DNA of 9,216 bases. It comes from an uncultured Syntrophobacterales bacterium. Its GTDB lineage: Bacteria > Desulfobacterota > Syntrophia > Syntrophales > UBA5619. A program made the position numbers and the translations under genes. Positions within the stretch are counted from its first letter, which is position 1, and the number at the start of each line of letters is the position of its first letter. Where the stretch lies: positions 1 through 9,216 of the forward strand of contig CAIUXU010000141.1 in NCBI GenBank assembly GCA_903903205.1, given 5' to 3'. Below, one piece after another: positions 4,922 to 9,216 of the stretch. A model generated the notes under the pieces. The model was given only the letters and a program-made list of their open reading frames with translations, was not told the DNA's origin and searched no databases.

Positions 4922-7573
4922 CTACATGAACATCCCGATTGAGAATTCCCACCGGCTGGCGGCTTCACCTTGCTTCTTGTCGAGGGCGTAGCCCCACTCC
5001 AGACGTAGCGGGCCGATCGGCGAATACCAGCGGATGCCTAGCCCCGCCGTTTTTCTCAAGTCGCCGACATGATAGCCGGTGTCCCAGGAGTTGCCGGTAT
5101 CGTAGAAGAGGACCCCCTTCATCCCCGCGTTCTTGATGAGCGGGAAAATGTAATCAAAGTTGAAGTTCAGCATCGTGCGCCCCCCGATGACATCCCCAGT
5201 CGCGGGATCCTTCGGTCCTACCTCCCGGAGCCCCCGCAACGAATTGATTCCCCCCAGGTAGTACCTTTCAAAGATCGGGACATCTTTCCCCTCGTTGCCG
5301 CTGATTATTCCTATCCGGCCGCGGGCGCCGATGACCGTGTCCAGTGGCAGGGGGAAGAACCAGGCGGAGGTTGCCCCGTACCGGGTGTAGCTGACGTCGC
5401 CCTGCAGAGGGCCGCCGGTGTATTCTATAGAGGTGCTGTTCTTTGATCCGGCGGAGGGAAACATTGGGTCATTTGTCGAGTCCCGTGTCAGGGTGAAGGT
5501 GACACCGCTGCTCGTTGTCCCCCCCTCCTGTTTTTTGATGTAGGGAGAGGCGGAATCCAGGATGTCTTTCACATTGTCCAGCGACAGGCGGTATCCGAAA
5601 TAGCCGGTCAAGTATGGCATGAGCGGGTAGCCGAGTGTGGTGCCGAAGCCCTTGGAGTCGAGGTTGTAGGAGTCGTATTGGCGGTAGAGGTTCCAGATGT
5701 CGAATTTACTCCAAAGGGGCATGTCGAAAAGCCAGGGTTCCGTGAAGGAGATGTCGTAGAGGGTGGAGCGGGAACCGACGCTCGCCTTGAGGCTCAGGGT
5801 CTGGCCGCGTCCGAAAAGGTTCTGCTGGGAGACCTGGGCCGAAACGACTGCCTGGTCCAGCGCGCTGTAGCCTGCCCCGAGGCTGAAGACCCCCGTCGGT
5901 TTTTCCTTGATGTGGATGTTCACGTCCGTCAGGGTTTCATCGGGACCTTTTTCACTCTGGAAATCGATCTCCTCAAAATAGCGCAATTGGTTCAGAGACA
6001 TGTAACTGTTTTTGAGCTTGGTCCGGCTGTAGAGATCCCCCTCCACGATGGAGAGCTGACGGCGGACCACTTTGTCCCGCGTCTTGTTGTTCCCGGTGAT
6101 GTTGATCCTGTTGAAATAGACCAACTGTCCCTTTTTGACTTCGTAGGTTACATCGACGGTCAGGTCTTTCTCCTGCGGTTCGGTGCGTGGAACGACGTCG
6201 GCGCCGGCATAGCCTTCGTCGTTGCAGACCTGGGTCAGGTAATCCATGTCCTTCATGATCGCTTCACGGGCGTAGAAATCTTTCTTGCGGATTTGAAGCT
6301 TTGCGAGAAGATCTCCTCGGGGGGTTGCAAGTTCGTCTCCTCCGATCGCGATTTTGCCGACGCGGAACTGTTTCCCCTCCGAGACAAGAATCTTGATGCG
6401 GATCCCGTCTCGGTCATAGCTGATGACCGGCTCACCGATCTGGGCATTGATGAAGCCGTTATTCAGGTAGAAGGCGTTCAGTTTGCCCACGTCCTGTTTG
6501 AGCTGGTCCTTTTTAAGGAGGCCGGACTCGGTGAAGAAGTGGAAGATGCCCCATTCGTTGGTGGCCATCATGTTCTTCAGTTCCTTCGTGGTGAAGGCCC
6601 TATTGCCCTCGAAGCTGATGCCGCGGATAAAGAGCTTCTCATTTTCGGTGATCGTGACGACGACATGGACGTCCCGCTCGCCTCCCTTTTCGACTGCGTA
6701 ATTGATCTCGGCGTTGTAGAACCCCTTGCTGTCATAGAGGGCCTTTATTTTTCCCGTGTCGGTCTTGAGCTTCTCGAGGTTTACGGTCTGCCGGTTGCGG
6801 ACGCTCATCGCACCTTCGATATCGTCCCGTTTTACCTCTTTGTTGCCCTGAATCCGGATCTCGGTGATCATCGGTTTTTCTTCCACAAGGAAAGTGATCG
6901 CCTTTCCCTCGGGAACCTCAGCCACCTCCGCAGTGACATCCTCGAAATAACCCATTTTGTAGATGGCCTTGATGTCGGCGGAAAGGTCCTCGTCGGTAAA
7001 GATCTTGCCGGTTGCGCTCTTCAGGACCTGTTGGATGGCGCTCGCTTCAATCTTGCGGTTACCCTTGAATTCGATGCGGACGATTCTCTCATCGGCAGCG
7101 ATCCGGAGGAGGATGTCCGTCCGGAGCTGGGCCAGAATGGCATCCAGGTTTTCCCTGCCGCGGCCCTGAACGAATACCCCCGGCAGGACCTTCTCCTCAC
7201 GGAGATCGATCAACCTGGCATCGACGCTGATCCGGTTTCCGAATTCAGAAACGCTTCCCGAAACGGTATAGTGGGCCCCGACCTTTTTCCCAAGCTCGAT
7301 GACCAGGGCGTCGTTGATCCGTTTTCCTTCCGTCTCGGCGTGAATCCGTTCCCGCTCGATCAAGCGAATGTTTTTCGATTTCTGCAGTTCCGTCACGACT
7401 CCTCGATAGAGGAGATCCTGGAGTTCGGCGGCCTTCTGCAGAGAGGTGCTGTGGACTTCAAGCGGAAAGAGAGCGATTTGCTTTATGTTTTCTGCTGCTG
7501 TCCCCGGGATGGGCCCGAGGATAACCATAATCAGGATCGCTGTCATGCATGCAAAGGGCAGCTTATTACTCAC
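4922..7573 (-). CDS. bamA: Outer-membrane assembly factor BamA with extra N-terminal domain
   Basis: Omp85-family core of the BAM complex, which folds and inserts beta-barrel proteins into the outer membrane. It has 883 residues. In order: signal peptide 1-27 (cut after GTAA); an extra alpha/beta domain at about 28-160 resembling CsgG/FlgO/TolB-N domains (IALFPLEV, IRLIERERI, VGAHYTVSGSV, SVDARLIDL); five POTRA domains at about 163-234, 235-313, 314-401, 402-483 and 484-560, each with the FxGN-like first strand and GYF/GFY turn; and a 16-strand-type barrel at 561-883 with GAGYSALDQ, QQNLFGRGQ, TEPWLFD and the lid-loop motif LRGL (779-782; E. coli VRGF). The barrel is shorter than E. coli's. 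The protein ends in FSIGMFM, with no final aromatic residue. The start is GTG, set by GGAAGGA 9 nt upstream; it overlaps lolD by 8 nt. Confidence 0.97.
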   Translation of the reverse strand: MSNKLPFACMTAILIMVILGPIPGTAAENIKQIALFPLEVHSTSLQKAAELQDLLYRGVVTELQKSKNIRLIERERIHAETEGKRINDALVIELGKKVGAHYTVSGSVSEFGNRISVDARLIDLREEKVLPGVFVQGRGRENLDAILAQLRTDILLRIAADERIVRIEFKGNRKIEASAIQQVLKSATGKIFTDEDLSADIKAIYKMGYFEDVTAEVAEVPEGKAITFLVEEKPMITEIRIQGNKEVKRDDIEGAMSVRNRQTVNLEKLKTDTGKIKALYDSKGFYNAEINYAVEKGGERDVHVVVTITENEKLFIRGISFEGNRAFTTKELKNMMATNEWGIFHFFTESGLLKKDQLKQDVGKLNAFYLNNGFINAQIGEPVISYDRDGIRIKILVSEGKQFRVGKIAIGGDELATPRGDLLAKLQIRKKDFYAREAIMKDMDYLTQVCNDEGYAGADVVPRTEPQEKDLTVDVTYEVKKGQLVYFNRINITGNNKTRDKVVRRQLSIVEGDLYSRTKLKNSYMSLNQLRYFEEIDFQSEKGPDETLTDVNIHIKEKPTGVFSLGAGYSALDQAVVSAQVSQQNLFGRGQTLSLKASVGSRSTLYDISFTEPWLFDMPLWSKFDIWNLYRQYDSYNLDSKGFGTTLGYPLMPYLTGYFGYRLSLDNVKDILDSASPYIKKQEGGTTSSGVTFTLTRDSTNDPMFPSAGSKNSTSIEYTGGPLQGDVSYTRYGATSAWFFPLPLDTVIGARGRIGIISGNEGKDVPIFERYYLGGINSLRGLREVGPKDPATGDVIGGRTMLNFNFDYIFPLIKNAGMKGVLFYDTGNSWDTGYHVGDLRKTAGLGIRWYSPIGPLRLEWGYALDKKQGEAASRWEFSIGMFM

Positions 7574-8237
7574 GGGTATACATCCTTCCGTCGCGCAGAC
7601 CGATGCGATGGGACATCCGATCGGCGAGTGATGGGTTGTGTGTGACCACGATCAGCGTGATCCGTTTCGTCCTGTTCAACGAAATCAGCATGTCTTCTAT
7701 CCTTTTTCCGGTTTCAGTGTCAAGGTTTCCCGTGGGTTCATCCGCGAGGAGGATCTCCGGTTCGAGGATGAGCGCCCGGGCGAGGGCTACCCGTTGTTGT
7801 TCTCCGCCGGAAAGTTCACCGGGTTTATGGGTCATCCGGTCGCCCAACCCCACCTCGTCGAGGATGGCCTCTGCGCGCCGTTTTGCTTCGCGTTTCGGCA
7901 TCCGCTGGATAAGAGCGGGCATCATCGTGTTTTCCAACGCAGTGAATTCAGGAAGGAGGTTGTGAAACTGGAAGACGAAGCCGATCATCTTGTTCCGGAA
8001 GGCTGCAAGACGCTTCTCTGGCCAGGTAAAGATATCGATGCCGTCAAAAAGCACAGCGCCGGAGGTCGGATGATCGAGCGTGCCGATAATGTGGATCAGC
8101 GTGCTCTTTCCCGCGCCGGAGATCCCGACGACGGCCAGCGATTGCCCTTTGGCAATCTCGAAATCAAGCCCCTTGAGGACCTCGATCCTGTGACCGTCCT
8201 TGATGAAGGCTTTCTGGAGGTTATTGATTTGAATCAT
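7566..8237 (-). CDS. lolD: Lipoprotein-releasing ABC transporter ATPase
   Basis: Cytoplasmic ATPase of the LolCDE machine, which powers release of outer-membrane lipoproteins from the inner membrane to the periplasmic carrier LolA. The 223 residues are the usual length for the MacB/LolD family. Visible motifs: A-loop region F11-K21; Walker A GISGAGKST (38-46); Q-loop with Q90 in FVFQFHNLLPEFTALEN (87-103), the LolD-type block after the Q-loop; ABC signature LSGGEQQRVALARAL (142-156); Walker B EILLADEPTGNLD (161-173) with catalytic E167; and H-loop H200 in VVTHNPSLA. All are intact. The ATG lies 20 nt after the stop of the permease gene, with AAGGA at short spacing. The 3' end overlaps the bamA start. 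Pairing with an adjacent LolC/E-type permease separates it from FtsE, MacB and other family ATPases. Confidence 0.93.
   Translation of the reverse strand: MIQINNLQKAFIKDGHRIEVLKGLDFEIAKGQSLAVVGISGAGKSTLIHIIGTLDHPTSGAVLFDGIDIFTWPEKRLAAFRNKMIGFVFQFHNLLPEFTALENTMMPALIQRMPKREAKRRAEAILDEVGLGDRMTHKPGELSGGEQQRVALARALILEPEILLADEPTGNLDTETGKRIEDMLISLNRTKRITLIVVTHNPSLADRMSHRIGLRDGRMYTRE
7583..7589 (-). promoter_or_regulatory. Ribosome binding site that sets the GTG start of bamA
   Basis: On the minus strand this reads GGAAGGA, 9 nt before the GTG at 7573-7571, inside the last codons of lolD. This spacing favours the GTG over the in-frame ATG nine codons later. The GTG also gives a signal peptide with a proper charged start (MSNK). 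Confidence 0.65.
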
Positions 8238-8257
8238 TGTTCCTTACCCATCATTCC

Positions 8258-9216
8258 TCATTCGTAGCGCAGCGCCTCCGCCGGGTCGAGGCGCGACGCC
8301 CGCCAGGAAGGGTAGATCGTCGATAGAAAACTGATCAAAAGCGTTCCCAGAATGATGATTCCGACATCGCCGTAGTTGACCTGCGAGGGGAGTTCGCTCA
8401 GATAATAGACGTCGCCTGGGAGGATCTTGAAGCCGAAAAGCTTTTCCACGAAACGGGAGAGGGCCTCCAAATTGAGGGCAACCGCCAGTCCCGCGAGAGA
8501 ACCGAGGAGGGTGCCGATCGCCCCCACGACGAGCCCCTGCAAGATGAAGATCTTCATGATCCCTGCCCGGGTGGCGCCCATCGTTTTCAGGATCGCGATG
8601 TCCTTGCTCTTTTCCATCACGATCATGATCAGGGCGCTGATGATGTTGAAGGCCGCGACGAGGACAATCAGGGAGAGGATGATGAACATGACCCGCTTTT
8701 CCAACTTCAGTGCCGAGAAGAGGTTTCGGTTCATCTCCATCCAGTGTCGGCCCCAGTAGGGGAATCCCAATTTCTTCTCGATCTGCTTTGCGATCAGATC
8801 GGCTTTATAGATATCATCGACCCGAATCTCGATGCCGGTGACCAGGTCTCCCATGTTCAAAAACTCTTGACAGTTCTTGAGCGAAATGTAGGCGAGCGTC
8901 GAGTCGTACTCGAAGAACCCGGATTCAAAGATGCCGACCACAAGGAAGGACTTCATCCGCGGAACCATGCCCAGCGGCGTGCTGACGCCAGAGGGAGAGA
9001 CGACGTGAACCGTTTCAAAGAGAAAAACGCCGAGATTCTTTGCCAACTCGCGACCGATCAAGATTCCGGGAACGCCAGACAACTCGGGTTTGAGACCCGG
9101 GATCTTCCTCTCACCCTCTCCGAGGTAGTCGAGCTTACCCTCCCGGATTTTACCCAGGTTGATCACCTTCATCGCATCTTCCATCGAGAGGCCGCGGAGA
9201 ACGATGCCGGTTACAC
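8258..9216 (-). CDS. lolC: Lipoprotein-releasing permease LolC/LolE family, 5'-truncated
   Basis: Inner-membrane permease that accepts lipoproteins and passes them to LolA. About 318 codons are visible; the reading frame is open to the right edge (…VTGIVLRGLS before an internal Met), so the first transmembrane helix and part of the periplasmic domain are missing. The visible periplasmic domain includes PGILIGRELAKNLGV (39-53, counted from the Met at 9184), the family's 'G.eLA..L.l' block. Three membrane segments follow: about 165-190, 212-238 and 274-293. Between the first two is EKSKDIAILKTMGAT (191-205), the cytoplasmic coupling-helix block, and the end is YPSWRASRLDPAEALRYE (291-308), the FtsX-superfamily C-terminus. 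It is followed after 20 nt by lolD. Whether it is LolC, LolE or a single LolF-type permease cannot be told from this part. Confidence 0.9.
   Translation of the reverse strand, partial: VTGIVLRGLSMEDAMKVINLGKIREGKLDYLGEGERKIPGLKPELSGVPGILIGRELAKNLGVFLFETVHVVSPSGVSTPLGMVPRMKSFLVVGIFESGFFEYDSTLAYISLKNCQEFLNMGDLVTGIEIRVDDIYKADLIAKQIEKKLGFPYWGRHWMEMNRNLFSALKLEKRVMFIILSLIVLVAAFNIISALIMIVMEKSKDIAILKTMGATRAGIMKIFILQGLVVGAIGTLLGSLAGLAVALNLEALSRFVEKLFGFKILPGDVYYLSELPSQVNYGDVGIIILGTLLISFLSTIYPSWRASRLDPAEALRYE

Noticed and set aside
7566..7573. A frameshift or broken gene at the lolD/bamA junction
   Set aside because: The 8-nt overlap is explained by a GTG start for bamA with a well-placed ribosome site, and both proteins are complete.
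5678..7645. 655-codon open frame on the plus strand opposite bamA
   Set aside because: It lies wholly antisense to a well-supported bamA with intact domains, and its translation shows no recognisable family, signal peptide or motif. Long antisense open frames are expected opposite GC-rich coding sequence.

Overview
The window is a tightly packed outer-membrane biogenesis operon, and every gene in it lies on the minus strand. In transcription order, from high to low coordinates, it holds: a LolC/LolE-family lipoprotein-release permease (5' end cut by the window), lolD, bamA, skp/ompH, lpxD, lpxA, a Gfo/Idh/MocA-family NAD(P)-dependent oxidoreductase, lpxB, and the start of an msbA-type lipid flippase (3' end cut by the window). 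Four gene junctions overlap (lolD/bamA, skp/lpxD, lpxD/lpxA, oxidoreductase/lpxB). The other gaps are only 6 to 76 nt. No stretch longer than 76 nt lacks a gene, and I see no promoter or intrinsic terminator I would defend, so the block is probably transcribed as part of one longer message.

The gene set and order point to a Gram-negative bacterium with LPS. From memory of gene order, the lol-bam-skp-lpx-msbA arrangement with a Gfo/Idh/MocA gene before lpxB fits the former Deltaproteobacteria (Desulfobacterota; Syntrophus- or Geobacter-like). The moderately high GC agrees. The taxon is inferred, not shown by a marker gene.

The genes cover three branches of envelope assembly. LolC/E and LolD extract lipoproteins from the inner membrane. 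Skp and BamA chaperone and insert outer-membrane barrels. LpxA, LpxD and LpxB build the lipid A disaccharide precursor, and MsbA flips the finished core lipid A. The oxidoreductase sits where gnnA lies in Acidithiobacillus ferrooxidans, so it may make a 3-amino sugar nucleotide for amide-linked lipid A. No aminotransferase partner (gnnB) is visible. Two genes often found in this cluster, fabZ (between lpxD and lpxA) and lpxI (after lpxA), are absent here.

The most notable items are: a 45-bp perfect palindrome made of two inverted mini-hairpins that overlaps the lpxB stop codon and precedes msbA; an extra N-terminal CsgG/FlgO/TolB-N-like domain of about 130 residues on BamA; and the lone gnnA-like oxidoreductase in a lipid A operon without fabZ or lpxI. 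I found no mobile-element genes, CRISPR arrays, tRNA or rRNA, and no clearly new multi-gene system.
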